Below, in pieces: positions 1 to 12,229 of a stretch of 64,000 nucleotides of DNA. A model generated the notes under the pieces. That model was not told the DNA's origin and searched no databases. It saw nothing but the letters and a program-made list of their open reading frames with translations. The first letter of the stretch is position 1. The number at the start of each line of letters is the position of its first letter. A program made the translations under genes and the position numbers. Source of the stretch: Amoebophrya sp. A120 (Eukaryota > Sar > Dinophyceae > Syndiniales > Amoebophryaceae); contig CAJINV010000014.1 in the NCBI GenBank assembly GCA_905178155.1, positions 248,001 to 312,000 on the forward strand, in the 5' to 3' direction.

Positions 1-1546
1 GATGTTGTAGGTCTCGAACGTTGTGCCCTTGCGCATGATCACATCAAAAGCGGAGACAACGTCGTCGATGAACAGGAAGCTCCGCGTGTTCGTCCCATCC
101 CCGTGGACTATGCACCGCAAAAGCAATTATCGGATTATATCCCACCAGAGCACAAAGTTTTTTTTTTTTAATGCCGTCCTTTTCCTCACTTTATCCCCCA
201 GCTTGATGCTGACATATCTTATAAGCATAACCGCAATTATTTCTTCCATGGGCTACCACTAAGCATAAGCAACTTGCGGCAAATTTCATTTCTGTTGTGT
301 ACAGAATTAGAATGCAAATGCAACGAACAGCAACGTTGGCGTTGCTATGATTCACACGATGTGGATAATCGCGATTTAGACTTTTGTATTGCATATGCAC
401 CGGGAAAGGCATATTTCGGTTAAACAGCGCGATGGATTTTGGGATCAACTTTTCGGGCCACTGCCGAGGACCGAAAACATTGTTAGGCCTGATTCGGTTT
501 GTTCCTTTTCAAATTTCAAGCATCGCCCTGCTCCATTCACGGTAAGAATGGGGCGGAAAAAACTCATCAGCGCCACAACATGATTGGAGCGACCTTCTGC
601 CATTATATGCATTACTCATAATTGTGTCACCCCATAGTGGTTTATCAATTTGATAAAGAACAGTCATAAATTTCTAGTAGAGCCCCCGCAGGCAAATAAA
701 ACTCAGTATACCTGACGACGATGCTGGGGAGGCGAAAGCTGAAACTGAACCCGCGCACCAGGCACTCTGCGGCGGCTTTGCTCGCCGAGTAGGGGTTGGT
801 TGGGAGCATCTGGTCGTTCTCGCTCACCCGTCGGTTTTCCTCGAAGCTGAGGTCGCCATAGACCTCGTCAGTCGACACGTGAATGAACCTTTCCAGCGTC
901 GGGCAGCGAATCGCGGCTTCCAGCAAGATATGCATTGCAAAAGTATCGTACTCGTAGTAATTGCTGTCGTGCATGACAAATCTCGCTTTTTAGGAAAAAT
1001 AGCATTACAAATTGCATTTTTCTTCTTGAAAAAATGCGTGATGCAATTTATACTAGTACGATACTTTTGCAATGCATACAAGACGTGGGTCCCATTCACG
1101 TTGGTCCGCACAAACTCGTCGGACGCCGTGAAAGATCGATCCACGTGGGACAGCGCGGCGAAGTGGAACACGCAGTCGAACCGGTGCTGCTCGAACAAGG
1201 AGCGGACCAGATTTCGGTCGCAAATGTCCCCGCGAACGAACCAGTAGTTCGCGCACTCGTCTGCTAGGTCCTTTATATTTTTCGGGTTTCCACAGTAGTC
1301 CAGCTTGTCCAGGTTGACAAATTTCGTGCGGGGGTACGTAGTCACGAGCCATCGCAGGACATTCGACCCGATGAACCCGCAGCCGCCCGTGAAAAGCACA
1401 CGCTTGGGGATGAAATCAGCCGCCCCACTGCTCGTGGCCCCATATTTCGCAACTGTTGTTCCGGTAGTCGATGTTGATGTCATAATTCCGTTTATTTCCA
1501 TTTCTCTCGCTGATGCAACTCCGTGGGTGTAGCGCAGGGAGGTCAT
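1..1546 (-). CDS. rmlB: dTDP-glucose 4,6-dehydratase (RmlB/TGDS type), 3' part outside window
   Basis: NAD-dependent short-chain dehydrogenase/reductase that converts dTDP-glucose to dTDP-4-keto-6-deoxyglucose in the deoxysugar (rhamnose-type) pathway. Seen: Rossmann glycine motif TGGCGFIGSN near the N-terminus, AALSHVDRS, STDEVYG, catalytic YSASK, then NNVFGPRQWPEKLIP and GDGTNTRSFLFIDDV, all in the family order. Exons read 1546-1079, 928-712, 488-396 and 108-1. The 489-711 intron is GT-AG; the other two introns are family A introners whose removal restores THVLLEAA and FPVHGDG. The ATG at 1546 is preferred; an in-frame ATG at 1720 would add 58 residues containing a hydrophobic stretch, so a signal-anchor form cannot be excluded. 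The C-terminal part lies beyond position 1. Identification is firm; sugar specificity is inferred from the family. Confidence 0.93.
109..395. mobile_element. Introner, family A, in dehydratase gene
   Basis: Termini TATGCACCGCAAAAG and CTTTTGTATTGCATA are inverted repeats. Flanks TGGAC (104-108) and TGCAC (396-400) form a 5-bp duplication with one mismatch. Removal joins FPV to HGDG in frame. Confidence 0.85.
929..1078. mobile_element. Introner, family A, exact TSD CAAGA
   Basis: A 150-bp element from TATGCATTGCAAAAGTATCG to its inverted copy. CAAGA occurs at 924-928 and 1079-1083. Removing the element and one CAAGA gives GTHVLLEAA, the expected Rossmann sequence, so the intron boundary is fixed by protein conservation. 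Confidence 0.95.
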
Positions 1547-1720
1547 GATACAAGTGCTACTTAACGACAGCAGGAACCACGAAAGGAAGCGAGGACCGCA
1601 ACATCTACGAGGACCATGACCACCTACGAGGAACAAAGACACAAAACAAACGCGAAGATCAAACCAACGGAGGTAAGAAAGAGCAGAAGGCAATCGATTC
1701 TCCCTCGTCGCGAAATGCAA

Positions 1721-3168
1721 TTTTTTAGTAAGTATTTTCCAATAGAAAGAGGTCCTCTATTTTGTATAAATAAATCAAAAGCAGCTTCGGAATGTCGCGC
1801 CTTCGACTTTATTTCTGCCTTTGTTTGATCATAAAATCGCCGGATGTTAAGGCAAGAGCGCAAATCTTCTAGTTGACCTAGGAACGAGACGAGGGCCGAC
1901 AACAAATCAAGCAGATAAGTACACTGGTGCTTTCTCAAAGAAGACTTGCTAAAAGAAAGCAAGGCTAGAAGGACAAGGATCTTCACAAAAAAATAAATGT
2001 TCTTTCTTCGGAGAATTTCATTTTTGATGACATCATACTACACTAGACGTAGAATGATCTGCGGCGAAAATACATACACACAGGATCCACGTAGCGTGCT
2101 TGCTTGCGCTTGGGTACGCCCCGCTCCTTCGAGGGGTTTGTGGGGCTCCATCTAATTTGATCCTGTCCCCGGGAAAGCGATCCGCTCAACGTTGTACGGA
2201 CGAGCAAGAGTGTGAAGCAACCCTCTGAATTCATGATTTGGACGAACAACGCACGAGGTGAACAAGGATCTTCCTGGAGTAGGAGGAGGCAAGCGCAACT
2301 ACAAACCATGGATATTGAATCTTCGTGCAAAATTCTATTCTGCGAAGAATTACGCGATCAATAAATATATGCGGCCAGTGGCTCCTAAGAAGATCTACTC
2401 CTGCTCTTGAGATATTAAAGGCATGCGATTACAAAAGTAGTATCGGTACTAAACAAAAACATTGTACGGCAAGCTCAGCCCCATCGAAAACTCGGCCTGA
2501 GTACGTGCTTGTTTCGTAGTTTACTTTCACTTTATATAACGTGCTCAAAAATTAAATCATAATTATTTTCAAAAATGGTATGCTGCTTCTCAAAATAGCT
2601 ACTGTACTACTGTAGTTTAATCATTATCTAGATCGGTTAATTAGCTAGTAGGGTCGACCCTTGTGGATGTGTGTCATAACGCTAAACCCTCCGAATCCGG
2701 TAGCAGCTGTGGATGTCCGAGCGGGTGGTGGAGCAGGTGGTTGTGAGAGGTCAGCAGTGCCGAAATGTCTGTGCTTGAAACCCTAACACCTGTATTGTTT
2801 GATGGGAATATTTGTGCGTACTCGAAGGTCATTCAAACACAAACGAAATAAGAGATCTGCGTAGCAATACAACAACAAAAGCGAACGTATAAAATGTGTG
2901 AGTTGGAGAAGCGGCAAGTGCGATAGGTCTTGTGTGTTCTGTACATTGAAAAAGATATCAGTGGGATCATCACAATAACTTGAACGCTTTCAATTCTATC
3001 ACGTTGCTGCACCACTACTTCATCATTTGTGGGTTTCGTATTTCCGAGTTCTTGGTTGTCGTCTTGAACGCGAGTAAACTTGTGAATCAATCAAAAACCG
3101 TAGGGAAAAATTTCTGTCTAACACAAACGCTTTTTTACCTCGAGCATCAGCTCCACAAATCCAACAAG
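1721..3168. other. Intergenic region between divergent genes
   Basis: No credible coding exon was found. It separates the minus-strand dehydratase from the plus-strand gene at 3169 and should hold both promoters, but no promoter motif is recognisable. It contains the left copy of an inverted repeat at 2535-2692. Confidence 0.5.
2535..2692 (+). repeat. Inverted repeat, partner of 13527-13686
   Basis: The segment from TATAACGTGCTCAAAAATTA to TGGATGTGTGTC is matched in reverse complement at 13527-13686, with small differences. The partner copy covers the last codons and stop of the SGNH-like gene, so this copy looks like a displaced gene 3' end. Confidence 0.8.
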
Positions 3169-5046
3169 ATGGCGAAGAAGAAACAGGAGATGTCTGCGAT
3201 GGACTTTGTCCGTCATAAATTGGGAGAGCCCTCTCGTCAGGACATTAAGTTGTTCCGCGAGGCTTTCGACGAGTTGGACGAAGAGCTTGATGCCGATGAG
3301 GAGAACTTCACGCCCATGTACGAATTGTCGAAGCAGGCCTTTCCCGGCACGATTGAGCGCACAGATTTTTATACTTATGAAAACCATGCTTCAGCAATGT
3401 GTTGCTTTTTCTAGATTAACTGCCATGCCATGTCGTGTTGTGTGCATGACTTCTAGCGGTTCCGACGTTTTCATGTAAAAGCATCAACAACTAGTGGAGT
3501 TCTATCTGCAGGCGATCATGTGACGCACTACTTCCCATGTTGAACACGGCTTGTGCGATGTGCACGCTGTTGTATTTGAACCGCAAGAAAAACAAAGCAC
3601 GACATGGCATCACAGAATGAGTATTGCTTTCTCATGCAATGTGAGCCACAACTTGAAAACTGAAACAGGTTGCAATCAAGTCCCCATCGAGATGGCCCAG
3701 ACCTTGCTCGCCACCTTGTGCCACAAGAACGTCATGTGGATCTGCAAGTACGTGTACGACAACCGCCAGTGGGTGTTCTTGTTGGTCAAGTTGAAGATCC
3801 CGCCGGAATTGGTATAGCTACTTGGCTGCATAGACTTGATAGTGGATGCTATTTCGTCATGCAACAATTGTTTTTGTCGTGATATAGTACCAACCTACAC
3901 AACAAACACTCAAATACACATTGCATGACAAATGTATCTTATTCCACAATCAAAATACAAACCAGCCGATCGCGAAAGACAAGTCGTGCAAGTTCCGCAA
4001 CCTGCGTCAGACCTGCAAGAACTTGTCCAAGGCCGCGAGCAAGCTGGAGTTCCAGGTGCTGGCTCAGAACTGCCCCGAGCCGACCAAATGCATCGCCACC
4101 GATGTCGCCAAGAACGTCGGTCTGGCCGAACACCAGGGCTCGAAGACTCCGTCCAGTTTCGCCATGGGCAACATGATGGGTGGCGGCATGATGGGTGGTG
4201 GCATGATGGGTGGCACCCCGATGATGAGCCCGTTCGGAATGACCCCCTTCGGCATGACCCCGTTCGGAATGCAGATGCCCATGTCGGGGATGCAGGGGAT
4301 GCCGGGTTCTGGTGCTGCTGGAGGAGGCCTCACGCAGATGACCCCCGGGCCGAACGGATCTGTAAGTTATAATCATGGCTTGATCATGATATTCGTAGGA
4401 CAAAATGATAGAGCGACGAGTGATGATGCGCTGTTGATGTAGGCTGGTGGGTTTTGTTGTCAATACTTATTTCTAGATTCCAACCCTAACGTTTATTTCA
4501 CACAACACACAGATGTTTTTCGCCCCCCCGGGCATGGCGAATGAGAACAACAACGGTGCCTGCTCCACCAAGGACTTCGTGACCAAGATGGCGCCCCCGA
4601 AGATCCCGGAGCAGACCAAGAAGTCCCCGGCGGCCAGGGCGAAGTCCCCGAAGCCCGCGCCCAAGACCTTGGACTTCGCCGACCCCCAGGACCCGAAGAT
4701 CCGCCTCTCGTACGTGGTGCAGAAGCCGCTGTCTTCGCCGCGGATGACCCCGAAGGACAAGTTCGCCCACCTGCTGTCTACCCTGATGAAGAACTCTGAC
4801 TCGGACGAGACCCAGAACGCGAACGAGGTCGCCTCCGCTGACCGCAAGGCCGCTGCCGCGATCGCCAAGGAGAACAAGAAGATCGACGACGATTTGGCCA
4901 AGGCCGCGAAGGCGGCGGAGAAGGTCAAGAAAGCCGCTGACAAGGAGAAAGAGAAAAAGCAAAAAGCCGCTGACAAGCTCAAGAAGGAGAAGGAGCTGGC
5001 GAAGAAGAGCAACTCCGGCAAGAAGACTGTGATGAAAAAGAAGTGA
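3169..5046 (+). CDS. Hypothetical protein with Met/Gly-rich linker and Lys/Ala-rich tail
   Basis: Not recognised. Four exons: 3169-3364, 3669-3811, 3966-4361 and 4513-5046, together 423 codons including the TGA stop. The introns after 3811 and 4361 are GT-AG (GTATAG and GTAAGT donors). The intron 3365-3668 has no GT donor but is flanked by ACAG on both sides. The N-terminus (MAKKKQEMSAMDFVRHKLGE) is acidic and helical; a middle segment contains KYVYDNRQWVFLLVKLKIPP; then comes a Met-Gly repeat region built from MMGG and FGMTP units near residues 175-215, and a strongly basic Lys/Ala coiled-coil-like tail ending in KKK. No transmembrane segment or signal peptide is seen. The low-complexity tail suggests nucleic-acid binding or a scaffold, but no function can be assigned. 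Confidence 0.7.
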
Positions 5047-5869
5047 GTGCTTATCTCCGCGTTTGTGATTCAGAAAGTGTTTATTTTCAGTGGCTCCACC
5101 AAGTTACCACATGTAGATCTCGTGCCATCGCGGAACGCGTCTTTGCAGTGTCGAAAAGCAGAGGCGCGTATCTATTTGTATGCGTTGCTTGTGTGAGGTT
5201 GTTTTGTATGCCGCCACCGCAAAGACCGATACGTGATTACACGCAACCTCTTTCCCTTTATACTTCGTGTTATTTTACATCTAGAAATGGTGGGCCACTT
5301 AATGATGAAGCTTCACCAAAAAATATAAATTTATTTGAATTGAATTAAAAATAATTCCATATTTAAACGTCGGTAGTTACTGGTATAGAACTGCCGGCGT
5401 TCTTTGTCAGATTTGCACAGAAAAATAAAGATATATTATAGTATATTACAATACACGAGACTACTTGTAACAACCACCGAGCGTACCTGTTAGTGAGCTG
5501 CCGCGATTCCCTGCGTTTCGTTGGTGGCTTGCGCCAAAATCATGTCGAATTGTGAGGCGAGTGAGCTACTATTTCTCCAGTTGTAGATGGCCAATCTGAA
5601 CAAGCCTCGCGTCGGACTGAAGATGTATTGTGCTTATCTGCTTCTGAATGTGATGTTGAAAAAAAACACGTGGTCGACAGTGAACGATTGCTGCCTGCGA
5701 GCAAGCTGGTATCTGTTTGTTCTGGATGGGATAAAGCGTCGGCTGTTGTGAGTATCGATCGTCGGTTTCGTGAAAAAAGATCGCCACCGAGAGAAGCTAC
5801 TGCTTCGTCGAGTCCAGCAGTAGTTGATGCTGCTTTTTACAACTGCTACTCCGCCAGGACCCACAGCTG
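5047..5869 (+). other. Intergenic region, no gene seen
   Basis: About 820 bp between two plus-strand genes. No conserved coding exon, RNA gene or TIR element was found; 5240-5450 is AT-rich. Confidence 0.5.
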
Positions 5870-8800
5870 ATGTCTTCTTCAAAAGAAAACACAGAACTGC
5901 TGAGTCGCTTACACCGAGATGAGATGTTGAAACTTGGGGACGAGATGGCGGAGGCTCCTGTCCCGCAGGGGCTTCCGATGCGGGCGAACAAACCGCGCTT
6001 TAATGGCCAGGAAATTGGCTTCAACGCGATGCCAGCTCTGAGTGGATCTCTCGAGCTGCCGCCAGCACTGGGAAGACCACAAGCCGGCTACGTACCACCA
6101 CCGCTTGTTGTCCAAGATCTCAATACCAGCGAAGATGAGGAAGATCCGTCGTCCTCCGAGGATGAAGTCGCAGTGGACGTTTTCAAGAAGGAGCGGAAGT
6201 CGCGGCAAACGAGGTGGGGCATTCCCATCCGTTCCGAGTTTGATGGGAACCCGCGATGGAAATTGAAATCCATGGCACCCACTCCTGCCGCGTACGCCCA
6301 CTGGCTGGATGTAACCGTTCCGGAGTGGTTGAGCAAGCACTGCAACATCATCTACAAACCTAGGAAGGAAGGAGACCAGTGGGATATCGTACAGAAATAT
6401 GAGTTTTCATTTGAGCGAAGAGCATGCATGAATGCGCATCAGCATGATGAGAAATGTGATAATCTCCTTTACCTTCTTCTATCAGGTGTTCTGCTACTTG
6501 TGGTGGCGCATCTTCTGCGGGCACATTCGCGTCCTGGACAAGTTTGGCAACTGCAACTACCGCGACGAGTTCTTTGCGTTGGATCCAAACAACTTGCACG
6601 CGACGGCCGAAGCAATCCGCAAGAAAGGAGTGGAGCAGCTCGGGAGAATGGGTGCAGATGTGTCGAAGCTAAGAGAACAGGTAGAAATGATTGCAAATCA
6701 TGCCGTCGTGGATAATGTTCTCCACGACGGAGTAGTAGATGTAGATTTAATGCATCACAAGCAGGTCGCGCATAATGTTCCGCTGCATGGTGCCACCTTA
6801 TGCAATTTCGACGTTATTCATACCATCGCGGAGAAGATTATCCACCACGGCATGATAAGCAATCACATTCTAGGCTGCGGCGATGCGGAAGTATATGGAG
6901 CAGGTGATAATGAGCCGCGCCTTTGCCTGCCAGGCAACCGCTGACAAGGAATGCGAGCTTTTGGCCGGATTGTACGGGGACTTGAGGTTCGGCGCGTACG
7001 ATGGACATGCTTGTCTGATCGGCGATGGATCTACCTTGAGGAAGAATGGAGCATGGGGATCGCATGTATTTATACGCTGTTTCAGGTCGTGGATAATGTT
7101 ATACTGCATGGAACTACTAGTGTTTTTTTTTGCATCATCATAGCATCGTGGAGAACATTATACTGCATGAGACTACGCATCATGGAGTCACCAAATAAAA
7201 CATACTATCAGTTTACCTACTATGACGACGTAGACCCCGGTGATCCGCTGCAAGGTCTCCCACCGGGAACCGAGCCCTTCCAAGATACGATACTCCAAGG
7301 GAATGCCTTCCAAGTTGGCGGCATTTCGCAGTTGAAATCAAACGTCGTCGGAACCAAGACGAAGTACATCGGCTGCCTGTGCATGACGATGTGGGTTATG
7401 TGAATGTAAAACACAATACAGCTACGGAAAGACCGTCTTCATATTCCGACAAAAAGCATAACTGTAATGCCAAACTACCTCCTCATCATGACTTTGCTGC
7501 AGCTGTATTGTGTTTTGCATTCATACTCGTGACCCAGTTCGGAGAACAAGCGGTGATAGAGCGGTTTGTCGACATGGAAGCCGACTGGTCCGACATGGAT
7601 ACTACGTGGCTCCAGGGCGACATGAAAAACCACCGGACCGCGATGGAATTCCACACTAAAAGCGACCAGGGTTCGCCCGAAGCCAGGTGGTCGCAAATCC
7701 AGCAGCTGTTCTTGCCGGGCGTCTTCAGTCCGGGCGAGTTGCATCAGCTGAGCAACATCTGCAAAGGCTGCGTGTGGCAGCTGGTCGACCCGAGGGAGCT
7801 TTTCGACGATTGGATCCAGGGCCCGTGCCATCGCGGGCAAAATCAGTCTGATTACTTCTTCGCGAAGACGGAGCTGAAACAGGAAACCAAGGATGATCCG
7901 GACACCGCGAACAAAAGGAAGTACAAGAGCCAGCTGCTGAAGGAGGCCGGAGCAGTCAGCGTTTCGCAGGCTCTGGAGAAGCGTATTACGTGTTTGTAAT
8001 GCTGAGTAGAACAATACTGCTCAACTATTGGGAAAATTCTTGTGTTTTCCTAGGTAAAAAGTACCCGTTTCGGGGGGGGGTCTAGGTACCCCCTCAAAGT
8101 GCGTCACACCATGCAGGCTAGCTTTTGCTTACTGAAAAAAGTGGTCCCGTTTAGGGGGGGGGTCTCGGCCCCCCCTCAGACCCCCTCCTCATAATGCATC
8201 AATTTTCTCTATTCCGCATTACAAGCTGCAATATTTCAGGTTTCAACATCTTCCATGCTTCCCAGAACCGCTTCTTCGGCGACTGGTACTGGACGTCGAT
8301 GATGATGATTTCGTACTGGCAGCTGCTGTTTGTCCTCCACGCGATGGCGCAGAAACAAAAAATAACCGGTCGCAATATGCATTTGAAATGTAACGAAGCA
8401 GCATCATCACATAGGAGGGCCACGTGGTTGCTTTGCTTTGCTCGCTATATACATTTAAGCTTCTTGCGCATGACAGATTAGTGCTGTTTCGTTACATTTC
8501 ATTGGCATAGCCCAAGACTACACGAAGGAAGAAATTACGCGGATTTTGGAGGAGAGTCAGGAGGTGCCGCTGCAGTCCGTGGAAATCGCAGAAAAGCGGT
8601 CAAAACTGCAGAAGAAGTGGCTCGGTTATCATCCCGAAATGCTGCGAGTTCTGGTCGATCTGGAGTGGAAGTGGTTGAAGATCCAGCAGGACGTGGCGCA
8701 GGGGATGTTCAGTTTCTTTCAGCTGCTGTTTCACCTGGAAAAGCACGGTAAGTCGCGGCCGAATGTCGACTCCGCCCCCCTCCTGACTACGTACCAGCGG

Positions 8801-11195
8801 TACATCAGTCCCCAGGTGCAGATGGGAGAGCGGTTGAGTACTGCGAAGATCCAGAAACAGCGGTCTGCAAACCGGGACGGGACGTGGAGAGCCTTGACGG
8901 GGGACTTCTGCAGGGCGTACCATAAAACCGCCGACCACGAAGCTGCAGCGTGGCACTGCATTGCGGGCACGATAAACGCGTGGCATTTCCATACGATGGA
9001 TCCACAATTCGGGCTGTGGGAATCCTACGCCAACAACGTCGTCAATGTCACCCCGGAGCAGGCACACGATGTGGGAGAATACGTCCTGTACGAGCTGTCC
9101 GTTAGCGGCAAAACCAACATCATGGCGATCTCCGCGTTGCCGCAGGCGGATGTGAAGGCGCTGCTGGCGAAGTGGTGTATTCGTGTTGTCCGGAGCATGT
9201 CAATTACCGAATACATCCAAGAAAACCAATTCCGCGAACAAAACCAGCGTCAAGCGAAACGCCAACGCGCCGATAATCATCAATCTCATCAGCAAACAGG
9301 TAGACAAGCATCGCCATGTTTCCGAACAGCCCCGCTTATACGGCCCGATGCGTGTGTTCACACCCACCAAACTGTACATCCTGAATCCCCGGGAAGTGTC
9401 GGAGATTTTGAAGCTTCTGGTGAAGCGGAAGAAACCGCCTCCGACCGCTGCCGACTTGCAGTGCCTTTTCCACGACAACAGCCTGGAGCGTACTGGCGGT
9501 ACGAAGCGCCACGAAAGCATCTCTGCCTGCTACAAGGACATGAAGCTGATGGCGCACACCAACTGGAACAACGAGAAGAATTTCCCGAAGGTCGTGCGGA
9601 AGATGTTGGAGAAGTGCACCGACAAAGAATTTGTCGCGTACCAGCCGAACAAACTCGGGCTTCGTGGTGTCGAGGCGGAGGTCATCATGCGCAACAAGTT
9701 CCACTCGAAGATGGAGTACAAAGCGCACAAGACCATGAGCTACAGGTTTGGTGAAGATCGTAACTACGGCGCCAAGTTCCAGGAGTCGAAGAATCTCGTG
9801 GTGATCGGCCACAAGCGGGGCGAGAAGGAAGAGGAAACAACCCACTACAGGTTCTCCAACTGGATGGAAGGACTGCTGATGGGACTCGAGCTGTCGCGGT
9901 GTGGAAAGAAACTTTTCCGGCTGCCGATCCGCGATTCCGAAATCAAGAAGTGTGGGTTTTTAGCCAGCGAGCTGGTCCTCTACGAAGGTGTCGTCAACCG
10001 CCGCTCCACCAGCAAAAACGAACCCACCTACATCCACACTCCGTCCAACTGCTGGGCCGATCCGATTGATTATCTCCCACAGCTCTTGCCGTCGATTTCG
10101 GACGAAATGCAGGCTGCTGTGCTGTCCAAAGTCCAAGACACTTTTCCAGCGATTACAGACGAGCACCTCGGCTTGCTCTCCATCGAAAACAAAGCCACGC
10201 TGTTTGAAGTGCTCCTTGCCAGTATGGAAATCTAGTTTTCATATCTGCAGCTCTAGGGACGTTTTGGTTTTTTGTTTTGCATTTCGTGGCTGTAGCTTCT
10301 GCGTGACAAATTTCGTGCTGTCAAGAAACAGCAAAGCAAACTGCTAGTAGCTACGCAGATATGACGTTTTTTCATATTGATACGCCACGTCGCAATGGAC
10401 CAGGAGTTTTGCGACTGCATCATCTCGGTGACGTCGTCGTACGAGGATACCCCCATGACCGGAGCCGGGCTTCTGCAACCACAACCGAAGAAGAAGGTCG
10501 CACGGGTTTTGAAAAAACAAGAACTGATCCCCGTGCCGAAGTCCGTCAGTAGTCCCATGCGGCCGGGGCTGAAGCGGCTGCCGGCAAAGTACCGGCATAA
10601 AGTCGTCTCCATCGTCACGGACCCTTGGAGGGATTTAGCTACGTTCGCCAGTCACCGGATGGACCAGGGTGATGCGAGTGATCGTCTGCGAATCCGGTGG
10701 GCGAATGATCGCGTTCCGGAGTATGTCAAATTCGCTCCTTCTACTAAAGCTACCGGGTCCGTCCAGCACAATGTCCTGCGCGAGTTATTACCAGCAGTAA
10801 TCGCCGAGTTTTCCTTAGAGCCCGAGGAGTTCTACATCATGCGCGTGGACGAGGGGGCCGGTCACCTGCGTAATAGTCCGATCCCAGTGCCAGAAGCAGT
10901 ATTTGACCTCGCAAAAGAGTCTGGCATCATGAACAAGAAGAAAGCAGCTGAACCACAAGAAGAAAGACAGGTCGAAATGCTGCAGGTGAACGCACAGAGC
11001 CTGATGATGCTGGACGAAGGGGAGTCGTTGGAAGATGGTTTTTTTCTCCAGGAGGATATGATGGATGCTGATGAGGATGAGAAGCCGACAGCTGACAGCA
11101 AAGGTAATAAGCGTCCCCAGAATCTCCTCAATCAGACCACCAACAACAACTCCTCTGCCGCCTCGTCTAGTAATGCGAAACAGCAGAAACGGTGA
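5870..11195 (+). CDS. Large hypothetical protein, nine exons
   Basis: Not recognised. Exons: 5870-6388, 6486-6680, 6904-7065, 7212-7396, 7526-7982, 8240-8375, 8510-9184, 9300-10222 and 10383-11195. After dropping one duplicated 5-bp copy at each of three introner junctions the sum is exactly 1350 codons, which supports the model. Introns 6389-6485, 6681-6903 and 9185-9299 are GT-AG; 7397-7525, 8376-8509 and 10223-10382 are TIR-bounded introners. Visible in the protein: an acidic serine patch near residue 90 (EDEEDPSSSEDE), Trp/Tyr/Cys-rich segments such as FCYLWWRIFCGH and DWYWTSMMMISYW, and an acidic, Asn/Ser-rich C-terminus ending in KQQKR. There is no clear signal peptide, and the aromatic stretches are too polar for confident membrane calls. 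It could be an alveolate-specific protein. Confidence 0.72.
6687..6868. mobile_element. TIR element, family G, inside a GT-AG intron
   Basis: Arms of roughly 37 bp with core CATGCCGTCGTGGATAAT on the left and its inverted copy, ending GGCATGATAAGCAATCACAT, on the right. The element lies wholly inside intron 6681-6903, so here the splice sites are conventional and outside the repeat. It also contains a perfect short hairpin around TAATGTTC. Confidence 0.7.
7397..7525. mobile_element. Introner, singleton type J
   Basis: 129 bp bounded by TATGTGAATGTAAAACACAA and its inverted copy ending GCATTCATA. Flanks TGGGT and CTCGT are a decayed 5-bp duplication. Removal gives MTMWVTQFGEQ in frame. Confidence 0.75.
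7983..8239 (+). other. Intron with two G-run hairpin-like repeats
   Basis: GT-AG intron. It carries two related G-tracts, near 8058-8095 and 8145-8190, each pairing a CCCGTTT plus G8-9 block with a downstream C-run. They are likely to form stable stems; no function is evident. Confidence 0.6.
8376..8509. mobile_element. Introner, singleton type K
   Basis: 134 bp from TATGCATTTGAAATGTAACG to its inverted copy ending ATTGGCATA. Flanks CGCAA and GCCCA are poorly preserved, but removal of the element plus five bases keeps the frame into DYTKEEITRILEE. Confidence 0.7.
10223..10382. mobile_element. Introner, singleton type L
   Basis: 160 bp; the ends hold inverted copies of TCATATCTGC. A stop codon just inside the element would end the protein at SMEI. 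Excision with five bases continues in frame as LLASVAMDQEF, and the length of the whole gene supports excision. Confidence 0.65.
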
Positions 11196-12229
11196 AACTA
11201 ACATACATCAATTTTAAAGTTCAAAAAAATAGAAGGCTACAGCTGATGGATTCTTTATTTTTAGAAAGATAAACCTTAGTCGTATTCTTCGCATCGAGAC
11301 TGAGAAAGTCCCGCAAGCTAAAACTCTTGCTACGGCAATTCAAAAACTATTTGTGATGTCTTATTGGCACTTTTACAGCACCGCGAAAGAGTATCACAGA
11401 CAAAAATTATTACTTGTTGCATTTGAATTATTTTAGAGCGAGCGAGTATATACCTGAGCAACAATTTCACCTACTACTGCGAAATTATATCAAGCGGAAA
11501 CGAGAGAAGCTGACTCTGTTGTTATGCATCATATTTGTATCTTGTGTGGTACGTGCAGTATGTGGCTAATGCATGCAGGCCAGGAGGCAGCTGTTCTCTC
11601 GTTTCCGCTTCATATAACTTCCGCAGCATTGCATCACGACAACGTAGAAAAGACCACTACTTCAAAATATGTTTTATATCTGATTAGATGAGGACTATAT
11701 TTGTAATGCAGTTTTACGATGATACATTTTGTACACGAGGTTCTTCGAAGCGAAAAAAATAATTTTAAAACACAACACTGGAACTCCCAACACAACAATG
11801 CCCCTCTTGTACATTTTTACTTCTTTATATCAAAACTACAAAACTGCATTGCGGCTGTGGCGGAGTGCGTCCCAGCGATGTTCCAATTCAAAAACTGCGT
11901 CCGTCGTCTTCGTCTATTGTTTTTCTTCTATTTACTGTTCTGTCTGGGTCGAAGATGAAGACGAAGCTTGAGAGTCCGAGCTGTTCTGGTTCAGAAGCTT
12001 CAGCATCTCGTTGGCAATGTTCATTTCCGTTCCTGCTTTGATGTAGTATTTTTCCAAGGTTCCGCTCAACCGTGGTCGCTTTACACCAGGTGCATTCGGA
12101 AACAGATCCAGGGTTTTTTTTCCGGACCTAAAGTGTGCGCTTTCGTTTCTATAAATTTACTTCATGAAGATGCTAGTTGTAATGTCCTAATTGCATCACA
12201 TCAAAAACAAATATGCTTCTCTCATGTCG
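11196..12229. other. Intergenic region between convergent genes
   Basis: AT-rich, no coding exon recognised. It holds a palindromic MITE-like element at 11481-11622 and the 3' flanks of both neighbours. Confidence 0.5.
11481..11622. mobile_element. MITE-like palindrome
   Basis: 142 bp with arms of about 30 bp; core TATATCAAGCGGAAACGAGA on the left and the inverted version ending GTTTCCGCTTCATATA on the right. It differs from the introner families and sits between genes. No clear target duplication. Confidence 0.75.

Noticed and set aside
10223-10394. Two separate genes divided by the stop near 10235
   Set aside because: The stop lies just inside a TIR-bounded element; excision continues the frame and makes the total length an exact number of codons.
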